From NCBI RefSeq assembly GCF_900625105.1, contig NZ_UYYD01000001.1, positions 186,001-250,000 of the forward strand: a stretch of 64,000 nucleotides of DNA, given 5' to 3'. Below are positions 33,711 through 41,078 of this stretch, one piece after another. The stretch comes from Agathobaculum sp. Marseille-P7918. GTDB taxonomy: Bacteria > Bacillota > Clostridia > Oscillospirales > Butyricicoccaceae. The notes beneath the pieces were generated by a model. It saw only the letters and a program-made list of their open reading frames with translations, was not told the DNA's origin and made no database searches. Every line of letters begins with the position of its first letter. The stretch's first letter is position 1. A program made the translations under genes and the position numbers.

Positions 33711-35000
33711 TTACACCTCCAATTTTCTTGACAGACCAACTAAATATCTAAGCTCATCTACATTTTCAACATCAAGAGTTTCAACAAAATAGTTGGGACT
33801 ATTGTACTCTTCATCTGGTTTTCCTATTATGTATAGTTGATTTACTTGACACTTCTCTAAAATTCTCGTGGTGATGTTTTTCTCCGAAGTCACTTTACAT
33901 GAAAAATTTGATGGGCAATTAGTGTTATTAATAAAGCTTTCTTCAATAAAGCAATCCCCGATTGTACCGTAGTTCGCAGGTTTCTGATGTTGATGTAACC
34001 CTAGTAAAACAGACTGTTGCAATTTCGAACTATGATTACCAAAAACGAAGATTGGCTGTTTTTGTAGTCGTGGTTTCTTAAAATATTTACCCAAATATTC
34101 AATAATAAAAGGAAATATGTTATCTTGATTTGCTGCCAAAAACTTATCAGAGAAAATGAACGCACGAACTCCTGGATTTCCAGCGAAATAGCCTGAGAGG
34201 TAGTCTTTCTTATCCCTAAGAATTTTACTTTGATCCATAGCGGCCAATGTCCATCTATTAAGTAACACAGACTGCTGCTCACTTAGGTAGGCTAACATTT
34301 TAGCTTTAGTTATAACGCGATCTTCAACATTTGATTTTGCAGAAAGATTTGCTACAAACGAAAATGAATTGGGATAGTAGAGGTTTTTTGCTGTATCCGT
34401 ATCCACAATTTTCTCAAACAGAGCAATAATTTTATTTTGCAATGCATCAAATTGCTCGGCTGGCATATAGGTAAACTCATTCCAAAAACTCTCAATACTT
34501 ACTTTGAGCTCTAAATCATCTCTATGCTCTCTATAATAATCAATCAGCTCCTGCTTCTCTTCTTTCTTTTTTTGCGACTTAATTGCAATCGCAAGCATCT
34601 TTTCGTCAGGAATGGTATATATTCTATGAAAATATTTAGATTGAATATCTTTATCCTTGGTGGTGCTAAGAAAATCAGAAAAAGCTTCCATACTTACGCT
34701 ATCAGTGTTTTCTGCGTAGTAAGCATATAAAACGTACGACACAGACTTTCCTAAAGCAGTACTCTCACAATAGTGGCATAACATTTCCAATATCGGAGTA
34801 GCTACACTAGAAATCTGATATTTTTTATCTTCGTGGTATTTGCATTGGATTGTGGTTAGGCTAGAAGGAGATTGAATATCAATATCCTCAATAACCCCTT
34901 CCAGTGTAATTTTTGTATCATCTTCTGCTTGTAATATCTCATAAATGGATTTATTGAATTGATACAGGTATCCTTTAATTGTACTATCCGCTTGCCTCAT
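33711..35000 (-). CDS. DUF4297-like PD-(D/E)xK nuclease, partner of HerA
   Basis: The 429-residue protein has an N-terminal nuclease-like domain. Within ITLEGVIEDIDIQSP and TTIQCKYHE there is a Glu34...Asp41...Gln52-x-Lys54 pattern, the layout of the DUF4297/Cap4 nuclease family. The C-terminal half is helical with no known domain I can name. Paired with HerA in one operon it matches the DUF4297-HerA anti-phage systems, in which the complex degrades DNA on infection. AT-rich like its partner. The start ATG follows GGTGGTGATAAT. The family call rests on motif and context, not on a search. Confidence 0.78.
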   Translation of the reverse strand: MRQADSTIKGYLYQFNKSIYEILQAEDDTKITLEGVIEDIDIQSPSSLTTIQCKYHEDKKYQISSVATPILEMLCHYCESTALGKSVSYVLYAYYAENTDSVSMEAFSDFLSTTKDKDIQSKYFHRIYTIPDEKMLAIAIKSQKKKEEKQELIDYYREHRDDLELKVSIESFWNEFTYMPAEQFDALQNKIIALFEKIVDTDTAKNLYYPNSFSFVANLSAKSNVEDRVITKAKMLAYLSEQQSVLLNRWTLAAMDQSKILRDKKDYLSGYFAGNPGVRAFIFSDKFLAANQDNIFPFIIEYLGKYFKKPRLQKQPIFVFGNHSSKLQQSVLLGLHQHQKPANYGTIGDCFIEESFINNTNCPSNFSCKVTSEKNITTRILEKCQVNQLYIIGKPDEEYNSPNYFVETLDVENVDELRYLVGLSRKLEV

Positions 35001-35095
35001 ATTATCACCACCCGCCTACAGTAGCAGCCTATTTAGCGTCAAAATGAAAAGATAAAGTCCAAATTGGATACAAAATGTTAAGCGTAGCGCTTTTG

Positions 35096-35278
35096 CTAAT
35101 TGTCAACTTTCACCTTGCGTTTATAACAGGTAGGCTTTTCTGCGTTCTCTGGAATAATCCAGATGCGGCTTAATCGAGTTGCACCGGGAATTCGATTTGT
35201 CTTGCACAGTATTTGAACCTGTCGTGGAGTTATACCCCATTTTTCAGCTGCCTCTTGAACTGTAATATAACCGTTCAT
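35096..35278 (-). CDS. small MerR/excisionase-like helix-turn-helix protein
   Basis: The 60-residue protein begins MNGYITVQEAAEKWGITPRQ and continues with QILCKTNRIPGATRLSRIW, a winged-helix fold as in excisionases and MerR-type DNA-binding domains. I chose the ATG at 35278 with GAGGTG 7 bases upstream. It lies 39 bases after the SLOG-family gene and ahead of the nuclease-HerA operon. It may regulate these genes or assist recombination. Confidence 0.78.
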   Translation of the reverse strand: MNGYITVQEAAEKWGITPRQVQILCKTNRIPGATRLSRIWIIPENAEKPTCYKRKVKVDN

Positions 35279-35317
35279 TTCGTAACACCTCATTAGCCAA
35301 AGGTACAAAAAACCATG

Positions 35318-35794
35318 TTAATTATATTCGTTTAAACGAAATCTGTCAATCTTAGTAATTACAACTTTTTCTATTCTTTTATGCCTTTCAGCATATTCAA
35401 CTAAATCTTTCGCACTACTCGCCGGGTGCCAGACGAAGGCAATCAAATAGTCTACATGATCTACAACATATCGATTTGCCCTAACGATTGCGATTTTTCG
35501 TGGGACGCTCTCCATTCCAGGCGGATAGAATGTGTCATCAAATCCATCTGGCGTTGAGATGGGCCGCTCTGCTGGATGGTACGGCAATAGCAAAATGAGC
35601 TTCACTTCTGGGTAGAAACGCTTTGCTTCTTTGACTGCTGACGCTGCAAGACGGTCAAATCCGCCGTAGTGGCCAACGATAAATTCTGTAACGCCATATT
35701 CCAAAATGTGCTGCTCCACAGCCGCATACAATGCCGGATAAATCTCTTCTGATGCCTCTCGGTGTCCGATAAAGAAACAGCTTTTTCCGCCCAA
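35318..35794 (-). CDS. SLOG-family (DUF1273/YpsA-like) protein
   Basis: The 158-residue protein has a Rossmann-like SLOG fold, with KSCFFIGHREA at the start, VGHYGGFDRLAASAVKEAKR in the middle and VDYLIAFVWHPASSAKD near the end. SLOG proteins bind nucleotide-type ligands and several act as sensors in conflict systems. I chose the TTG at 35794, 8 bases after AAAGGAG; a GTG at 35803 overlaps that site. A good promoter lies upstream at 35831-35859. Link to the defence pair is inference. Confidence 0.8.
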   Translation of the reverse strand: MGGKSCFFIGHREASEEIYPALYAAVEQHILEYGVTEFIVGHYGGFDRLAASAVKEAKRFYPEVKLILLLPYHPAERPISTPDGFDDTFYPPGMESVPRKIAIVRANRYVVDHVDYLIAFVWHPASSAKDLVEYAERHKRIEKVVITKIDRFRLNEYN

Positions 35795-35830
35795 ATTTCT
35801 CACTCCTTTATAGTTGTGTTTATCGTTAAA

Positions 35831-35859
35831 ATTATACGATATAAATGATTAAATCACAA
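35831..35859 (-). promoter_or_regulatory. promoter of the SLOG-HTH genes
   Basis: TTGTGA (35854-35859), 17 bases, TATAAT (35831-35836) on the minus strand. The divergent gap also holds CGTTAAAATTATACG and CGATTTATC repeats that could be XRE operators, and TATAAT at 35873 for the divergent XRE gene. Confidence 0.75.
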
Positions 35860-35910
35860 CGATTTATCAAAGTATAATTTACGAAGAACACAAGCAAAGG
35901 AGTGATGCAG

Positions 35911-36216
35911 GTGAAGGATATTCTCTCGGTTATAACCGCGTATCGAGAGGAGCGGGGCTGGACAGAGTATCAGCTTGCAGAACGCTCCGGTTTGCCGCAA
36001 TCCACGATCTCCTCATGGTATCGCAAGAACATGGTTCCGACCATTCCATCCCTGGAGAAAATCTGCACAGCCTTTGGCATTACGCTGTCTCAACTGTTTG
36101 CCGAAGAAGATGCACCTGTTTCCTTGACTGAGGCGCAGAAAAAGCTTCTGGAACGCTGGTCAAGGCTAAGTGAAGAACAGCAGGCTGTTGTATTTGCTTT
36201 GATTGATAAGATGTAA
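35911..36216 (+). CDS. XRE-family helix-turn-helix regulator
   Basis: The 101-residue protein has a Cro/CI-type HTH at its N-terminus (LAERSGLPQSTISSWYRKNM) and a short helical tail with SEEQQAVVFALIDKM. The start is GTG at 35911, 8 bases after AAAGGAG. It is divergent from the SLOG gene, so it probably controls that operon and itself. Confidence 0.85.
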   Translation: MKDILSVITAYREERGWTEYQLAERSGLPQSTISSWYRKNMVPTIPSLEKICTAFGITLSQLFAEEDAPVSLTEAQKKLLERWSRLSEEQQAVVFALIDKM

Positions 36217-36267
36217 AAAATCCGTCAGAGGCGCACCCTTTAGAGTGCTGCTTCTGGCGGATTTTCT
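36217..36267. terminator. terminator after the XRE gene
   Basis: A long imperfect stem pairs AAAATCCGTCAGAGG with CTTCTGGCGGATTTT around GCGCAC...GTGC. A-run before and T-run after make it active in both directions between the convergent genes. Confidence 0.8.
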
Positions 36268-36273
36268 TTGCCA

Positions 36274-36519
36274 TCAATCTAACGGAGTTTTCTGTGTTAC
36301 TGCTTTTAGATATAATTCAGGGGCCCCATTCAAAATCAGTTCGGCATAGGCCAGCGGATCGTTATAGATCAGCCAGTCCAGTTCTGACCGCTGGTACATA
36401 CTGTTTGCCACCTCGTTCTCCACGGCGGTGCAGTTGATGGAGAGCAGCGTCCCGTCATCCAGGCGCAGCTCCACGCAGGCGGTGTCCAGTTTAAACTCAC
36501 AGGACAAAATCTTTCTCAT
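36274..36519 (-). CDS. small conserved element protein (DUF6061-like)
   Basis: The 81-residue acidic protein starts MRKILSCEFKLDTACVELRL and contains SELDWLIYNDPLAYAELILN. It resembles the small DUF6061 proteins common on integrative elements of gut Clostridia; function unknown. GGGAGG lies before the ATG. Confidence 0.7.
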   Translation of the reverse strand: MRKILSCEFKLDTACVELRLDDGTLLSINCTAVENEVANSMYQRSELDWLIYNDPLAYAELILNGAPELYLKAVTQKTPLD

Positions 36520-36598
36520 ACTCGTTACCTCCCAATATGTGAATTTCAGTTGATTTTCCGTAGCGGCATAAAGGCCGTTGCAGTCGTTTTAGATATCC

Positions 36599-36720
36599 GC
36601 AAGCAATGCGTGTGGATAGCCACACACAAATCCGGCAAGCAATGCGAGTGTTAATACACCCTCACATTTCCTGCCGTCTGCTTGTTGAGGGCAGTGCCCC
36701 CAAACCCTTTTTGAACACAG
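36599..36720. other. oriT-like remnant
   Basis: The stretch holds two direct copies of GCAAGCAATGCG (36599-36610, 36635-36646) around the hairpin GTGTGGATAGCCACAC (36610-36625), followed by a GAGGGCAGTGCCC hairpin. Such hairpins and repeats are typical of the transfer origin next to mobilisation genes. No relaxase gene is present in the element. The rest of 36520-36940 shows no convincing gene. Confidence 0.45.
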
Positions 36721-36863
36721 AATTTCATTCTATGGCTACGCGTTCTACGAACGCTTTTAAGGGGCGGAACAAAATCGTTCCACCCTATTATTTTTGGGGC
36801 GACAGTGAAACAGAGTGGTCCTTGGAAGCCGGGGTGGCAAAATACCACCCCATTTTCCCTTTC

Positions 36864-36938
36864 CGCGACGGTTGCGACGGTCGCAACGGTGCTGGGAGTA
36901 CCCCTCAAAACACCGTCGCGACCGTTGCGAGCGTCGCG
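36864..36938. repeat. G+C-rich imperfect inverted repeat, 28-base arms
   Basis: The arms 36864-36891 and 36911-36938 are inverted copies with 24 of 28 matches, each built from GTTGCGACGG-like short repeats. It lies directly downstream of the RepA-like pseudogene. Confidence 0.7.
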
Positions 36939-36940
36939 CT

Positions 36941-38116
36941 TTACTCGATTACTTCAAACGCAGGTGCTTCCACCACCATGTAAGTCAGCCGGATACGCCG
37001 CCCGGCGTGCTTGGTTTTGTTCTCGTACTTCACCTGATGTTCTTCTAACAAGAGGCTGGCATTCACATTCAAATGCTTGGTGAGCCGGTTTACCGCCATA
37101 TCCGTTTGAATCGCCTGAGCCAGCTCAGTGGGACTGCCTTCCCATTCCCGGTTGTCAGCAGACACGATCTTCGCTACGGCCTCCAGTACGGGGTCCGTGG
37201 GCTACTTCCAAAGCTCATTTTCTGCATGGTCGAGATCCCATACCAGGCTCTCCTGATCCTTGCTCAGATACAGCCGCTGATCCGGCTGGTCTCTGCCTAC
37301 CACTTCCAGAGTGGCCTTGCTATCTGTCCGTTTCTCCTTCTGCATCAGGAGCGCACCATCCGCACAGCCCAGCAGGCCCGTGGTCCCCGAGATCATCTCA
37401 AAACTGTCTCCCGCAGGCTGCTTTCTCGTATGGTGGACGATCAGGACGCAGACGCCATAGCGGTCAGCAAATTGCTTCATCTTGCCGATTACCTCATAGT
37501 CGCTGGAGTAGCTGTAACTATCATTCACCACCTCACGGACTTTTTGCAGGGTATCCACGATAATCAGCTTGGTATCACTGTGTTCCCGAACGAGCTTTTC
37601 CAGCTGTTCCTCCAGGCCGCTACCGATCATCTTAGCGTTGGTGGCGAAGTGGAGGGAGCTTGTCCCCTCCACCCCGAACATTCGAAACATCCGGCGCTGT
37701 AAGCGGCTCTCGTCATCTTCCAAAGCAAGATAGAGGACGGTTCCCTGGTGGACTTTGTAGCCCCACAAGTCTTGCCCGGTGCTGACATGATGGGCAATCT
37801 GTGCCACCAGGAAGGACTTGCCGATCTTAGGCGCTCCGGCAAGGATGTACGCTCCTGTATAGAGCAGGTTCTCAATCACCGCAGACTTGCCCTCGAACAC
37901 ATTGTCCATCAGCTCGTCCAGGGTCACAGTATGGAGGTAAGTCGGGTCACTCATACGGCGCATCTTCCGGTAAAGTTCCTCTAAATCTCTTTCGGGGGAA
38001 TTGCTTTTTTCGTCCGGGTCTGGTATAGTGAACTTGGAATTTGTAGAGATTGACTGCCCATCATCTGCGCCAACAGATGAGCCATGGGCGGTCATTTTCT
38101 TTTTCTCATCGGTCAT
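36941..38116 (-). pseudogene. RepA-like AAA ATPase split by an in-frame TAG
   Basis: The reading frame encodes a RecA-like hexameric helicase of plasmid/ICE RepA type: Walker A AGAPKIGKSF, Walker B LIIVDTLQKV and VLIVHHTRK. It begins at ATG 38116 with AGGAGG upstream. A TAG at 37202-37204 follows ENELWK after 304 residues. The same frame then continues without interruption for 86 codons (PTDPVLEAVAKIV...APAFEVIE) to its own stop at 36941. The C-terminal part is thus lost by one nonsense change. The truncated product keeps the whole ATPase core and might still work. Confidence 0.82.
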
Positions 38117-38441
38117 AGGCAAAATCCTCCTGCATCCCGTTCATAATGGTAGCAATCATCTGAATGGTGTCCAGCAGCTCATCGTTTACGCCCTGCCCGG
38201 TCTCGATCCGGCGCAGCTCGTCCAGCACGGCGGCCAACTGGTCCCGCAGGGCCTTGTAGACCCTGGGGTTGCCCTGGACCACCACATCCCGTTCCAGCAG
38301 CCGCCGGATGATGTAGTCCTGCTTGGTCAGGCCGGTGAGCTTCACCGCCGTTTCGATCTGGGCGTCCTCCTCCGGGGAGACTCGGAAAGCCACGGTCTTG
38401 TTCCTCCAACGATTGTGCTTGTCCAAATTCTTTGCTGACAT
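38106..38441 (-). CDS. MobC-like relaxosome accessory protein
   Basis: The 111-residue protein has an N-terminal ribbon-helix-helix-like region (NKTVAFRVSPEEDAQIETAV, then KLTGLTKQDYIIRRLLERDV) and a helical tail, as in MobC-type proteins that help the relaxase at oriT. GGAAAGGGG precedes the ATG. It overlaps the RepA-like gene by 11 bases and follows the integrase by two. Its relaxase partner is absent. Confidence 0.75.
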   Translation of the reverse strand: MSAKNLDKHNRWRNKTVAFRVSPEEDAQIETAVKLTGLTKQDYIIRRLLERDVVVQGNPRVYKALRDQLAAVLDELRRIETGQGVNDELLDTIQMIATIMNGMQEDFAYDR

Positions 38442-38443
38442 TT

Positions 38444-39517
38444 TTAATTGCCCCTTTCCATGTTCAGTTTATCCGCCATTTCCGCCTGCTTGGACGGAAA
38501 CAGGTGTGCGTAGTTATAGGTGATGTCGATGCTCTCATGGCCCACCCGGTCCGCGATGGCCGTGGCAGAGAACCCCATGTCGATCAGAAGTGAAACCGCG
38601 CTGTGACGAATATCGTGAATTCTAATGCGCGGCACACCCGCTTCTTTGGCCCCTCGATCCATCTCCCGGTGAAGATAACTCTTGGTGACGGTGAACATCC
38701 GGTCATCCGGCCCGATTCCGTAGAGCATCTTGATGTAATCCTGGATTTCCTCGGCCAGAAATTGCGGCATGGTGATGACCCGATTGCTCTTTTCCGTCTT
38801 GGGAGTGGTAATCAGATCTTGACCGTTCAGCCGCTGATAGGACTTATTGATGGTGACGGTGCGCTTCTCGAAGTCAAAGTCCGCTGGAGTTAGAGCCAGC
38901 AGCTCCCCCTCTCGGATACCGCACCAATAAAGCATCTCAAAGGCGTAGAAGGACAGCGGCTTGTCCATCATCACCTCCGCAAATTTCAAGTACTGCTCCT
39001 TGGTCCAGAACATCATCTCCCGGTTTTTCTTTTTGCCCATGCTGCCTGCCTTCTTGCAGGGGTTATCTCGGAGGTTGTAGTACCGAACTGCGTGGTTGAA
39101 GATGGCGTTGAGCTGGTTGTGGACCGTTTTCAGGTATACCGGCGAGTAGGGCTTACCGTTCTCGTCCTTGTGGTTCAGCATCTCGTTCTGCCAGGTGATA
39201 ATCTGCTGGGCAGTGATGTTACACATTTTAAGCTTGCCGAAGTAGGGCAGCAGCTTGGTGCGGATGATGTGGTCCTTGGTGGCCCAGGTGTTTTCCTTGA
39301 GCCGAGTTTTCATATCCGCCGTGTAGAGGTCCACAAAGCTCCTGAAGGTCATATCCAGGTCGGCACTGGTCTTGTTGAGCTGTTCCCGCTCCCATGCCTG
39401 CGCCTCTCGCTTGGTCTTGAAGCCCCGCTTCTGAGTCTGCTTGCGCTCACCGTTCCAGTCCGTGTAGCGGTAGACCGCCCGCCAGGTGTTGGTCTTTTCT
39501 TCTTTGTAGACTGCCAT
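38444..39517 (-). CDS. int: tyrosine integrase of the element
   Basis: The 357-residue protein has an N-terminal arm-DNA-binding domain (KTNTWRAVYRYTDWNGERKQ), a SAM-like core-binding domain and a catalytic domain with Arg in WCGIREGELLAL, His-x-x-Arg in HDIRHSAVSLL, and VGHESIDITYNYAH with the nucleophile Tyr. The ATG at 39517 has AAAGGAGG upstream, inside the end of the excisionase frame. It should recombine the att core at guaA, using the GTTGCCA pairs as arm sites. Confidence 0.95.
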   Translation of the reverse strand: MAVYKEEKTNTWRAVYRYTDWNGERKQTQKRGFKTKREAQAWEREQLNKTSADLDMTFRSFVDLYTADMKTRLKENTWATKDHIIRTKLLPYFGKLKMCNITAQQIITWQNEMLNHKDENGKPYSPVYLKTVHNQLNAIFNHAVRYYNLRDNPCKKAGSMGKKKNREMMFWTKEQYLKFAEVMMDKPLSFYAFEMLYWCGIREGELLALTPADFDFEKRTVTINKSYQRLNGQDLITTPKTEKSNRVITMPQFLAEEIQDYIKMLYGIGPDDRMFTVTKSYLHREMDRGAKEAGVPRIRIHDIRHSAVSLLIDMGFSATAIADRVGHESIDITYNYAHLFPSKQAEMADKLNMERGN

Positions 39518-39519
39518 GA

Positions 39520-39713
39520 TTAGCCCTCCTTTCCCGTCTTGCCGTAGCAAAACTTCTCCACGAAAAAGTTCCGATTGACCCGCCCGGAGATGGTCAGATA
39601 GCCCTTCTACGGAGTTCGGCGTTGAGCTTGTGGATCACCTTGTAGGCGTGGGACTTGGAGATACCCAGCTCCTGGGCCACTTCCTCCACACGCATAAAGT
39701 TTTGTGCCTGCAT
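39520..39713 (-). pseudogene. excisionase gene with a one-base frameshift
   Basis: From ATG 39713 the frame reads MQAQNFMRVEEVAQELGISK and on through a MerR-like HTH, then stops at TGA 39594 after 39 residues. One base shifted, the sequence continues GYLTISGRVNRNFFVEKFCY and ends at TAA 39520, overlapping the integrase ribosome binding site. Together the two parts make a complete excisionase of about 64 residues; a single base is missing around 39605. AAGGAAGG precedes the ATG. Confidence 0.85.
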
Positions 39714-39853
39714 TGAAAATACCTTCCTTTCCTCATTGATGGCTGCTGCGGCTGGATATTGTGTTCCATAAATGCCTCCTCACTTCCGTCCGCCACTTTT
39801 TCTCGGATGTATAACCAGGGGATTGCGGCAGTTCTTTTTTATTTATTGATTCT

Positions 39854-39900
39854 AAGCTATTATGCTTAGTATATTGTCATTATACTAAGCATAATAGCTT
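39854..39900. promoter_or_regulatory. perfect palindrome with 20-bp arms over the xis-int promoter
   Basis: The arms 39854-39873 and 39881-39900 are exact inverted copies around a 7-base spacer. Each contains CTAAGCAT. A third CTAAGCAT (39961-39967 with the preceding C) lies between the -35 and -10 of the divergent XRE gene. This is the layout of operators for a phage-like switch. Confidence 0.85.
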
Positions 39901-39907
39901 GTGTCAA
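39879..39907 (-). promoter_or_regulatory. promoter of the excisionase-integrase operon
   Basis: On the minus strand a perfect TTGACA (39902-39907), 17 bases, TATAAT (39879-39884). The 20-bp-arm palindrome covers the -10 box and spacer. Confidence 0.88.
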
Positions 39908-39951
39908 TCGGAGTACGCAAAATAAATTAAATAAAATTGTTTAGTATTCTC

Positions 39952-39980
39952 TTGACTTTCCTAAGCATTTCTGCTACGCT
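39952..39980 (+). promoter_or_regulatory. promoter of the element's XRE repressor gene
   Basis: TTGACT (39952-39957), 17 bases, TACGCT (39975-39980). The operator half-site CTAAGCAT lies in the spacer. Confidence 0.72.
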
Positions 39981-40015
39981 TTTCCTAAAGACAACCAACG
40001 ATTGGAGTGGATGAT

Positions 40016-40504
40016 ATGGCGATTGGCGAACGGATTCACTTTTTCCGTCTCCTGCGTGGGATGACTCAGAAATATCTCGGCATGGCGCTGGGCTTCCCGG
40101 AAAAGTCTGCCGATGTGCGCCTTGCCCAGTATGAAACAGGATCAAGAACCCCTAAGGCGGACCTTACCGCTGCCCTGGCCCAAGTATTGGATGTCTCTCC
40201 CCATGCCCTCTCCGTCCCGGACATAGACTCCTATGTGGGGCTCATGCACACCCTGTTTACCCTGGAGGACAACTACGGGCTCAAGATCAGCGAGATAGAT
40301 GGAGAAGTCTGCCTAAAGGTTGATGTACGGAAGAACAAGGACGCCGCCCGGCTGCATGAGATGCTCTGTTCCTGGCAGCAGGCCGCTGCCAGGTTGGAGG
40401 CAGGCGAGATCTCCAAAGAGGATTACGACAAGTGGCGCTACCACTATCCAGAGCTTGATAAGACCCAGAACTATGTGAAGGTGCCTCCCCAGGACCTCTT
40501 TTGA
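40016..40504 (+). CDS. XRE-family repressor of the element
   Basis: The 162-residue protein has a Cro/CI-type HTH (about 1-60: HFFRLLRGMTQKYLGMALGF and SADVRLAQYETGSRTPKADL) and a C-terminal helical domain with EISKEDYDKWRYHYPE. The ATG at 40016 has GGAG 8 bases upstream. It is divergent from xis-int, and the operators between them point to a repressor that keeps the element integrated and controls its own level. Confidence 0.88.
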   Translation: MAIGERIHFFRLLRGMTQKYLGMALGFPEKSADVRLAQYETGSRTPKADLTAALAQVLDVSPHALSVPDIDSYVGLMHTLFTLEDNYGLKISEIDGEVCLKVDVRKNKDAARLHEMLCSWQQAAARLEAGEISKEDYDKWRYHYPELDKTQNYVKVPPQDLF

Positions 40505-40562
40505 CCCGCTCACTTGTAGGTCACGGGAAAGGCCGTTTGTTGCACAGAATAATAATATAAAG

Positions 40563-40581
40563 AAAAAGAGAGCTAACTGAC
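40563..40581 (+). repeat. 19-bp direct repeat, copy 1
   Basis: AAAAAGAGAGCTAACTGAC occurs here and exactly again at 41016-41034; the second copy forms the left arm of a terminator. The two copies bracket the HTH gene at 40678-41013. Confidence 0.85.
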
Positions 40582-40616
40582 CACAAAGCGAATACCTAGA
40601 TTACTTGTTTGCACTC

Positions 40617-40660
40617 TTGACTTTTCATTAAATGAATATTAAACTAATATTAGTTTAATA
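40617..40660 (+). promoter_or_regulatory. promoter and 24-bp palindrome of the small HTH gene
   Basis: TTGACT (40617-40622), 17 bases, TAAACT (40640-40645). A perfect 24-bp palindrome at 40637-40660, centred on AATATT, covers the -10 box and start point, so the gene product may repress itself. Confidence 0.78.
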
Positions 40661-40677
40661 AAAGGAGGGGACGGGTT

Positions 40678-41013
40678 ATGCCTACGACTCTTATGAACGT
40701 ATTCAAATCTGTTGATCTAAAAGGCGCTGGTAAGACAGCCGCTAACATTGTGTCTTTGGCGTATAAACCCAACAAAAAAACTGGGGCTAGAATTGCACGA
40801 GCTGTGTTGGATGATGGGACAACGCTAATCAAAACTGTAACCGCTTCCGGCGTCGTATCAGAGACTGTTCATCGGCTTCCCGAAATTATATCCGTTGCCC
40901 AGAGAAATGCAGTTATCAAAGATTTGGCTAAACAAAAGATGACCCAAGAGACCATTGCTGCCATGCTGGATATATCACAGTCTACCGTATCCAATGTTTT
41001 AAAAAAGAAATAA
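40678..41013 (+). CDS. small HTH protein bracketed by direct repeats
   Basis: The 111-residue protein has an N-terminal beta-rich region (GARIARAVLDDGTTLIKTVT) and a C-terminal helix-turn-helix RNAVIKDLAKQKMTQETIAA followed by MLDISQSTVSNVLKKK. AAAAGGAGGGG precedes the ATG. I do not recognise a named family. It has its own promoter, palindrome and terminator and lies between two exact 19-bp repeats, so it looks like a self-contained cassette next to guaA. Confidence 0.78.
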   Translation: MPTTLMNVFKSVDLKGAGKTAANIVSLAYKPNKKTGARIARAVLDDGTTLIKTVTASGVVSETVHRLPEIISVAQRNAVIKDLAKQKMTQETIAAMLDISQSTVSNVLKKK

Positions 41014-41015
41014 CA

Positions 41016-41060
41016 AAAAAGAGAGCTAACTGACTAATCAAAATCAGTTAGCTCTCTTTT
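41016..41060. terminator. bidirectional terminator with the second 19-bp repeat copy
   Basis: A perfect 17-bp stem (41017-41033 with 41044-41060) made of AAAAGAGAGCTAACTGA and its complement ends in TTTT; A-run on the other side. Confidence 0.9.
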
Positions 41061-41078
41061 CATAAATAATGAAAAAAT

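Noticed and set aside
36606-36983. Open frames on both strands over the oriT-like and inverted-repeat region
   Set aside because: They contain hairpins and low-complexity repeat translations and lack start signals; the region looks non-coding.
37202-37204. TAG in the RepA-like gene as a recoded (pyrrolysine) codon
   Set aside because: No other evidence of amber recoding in the window: several genes end normally and no pyl genes are seen. A nonsense mutation is simpler.
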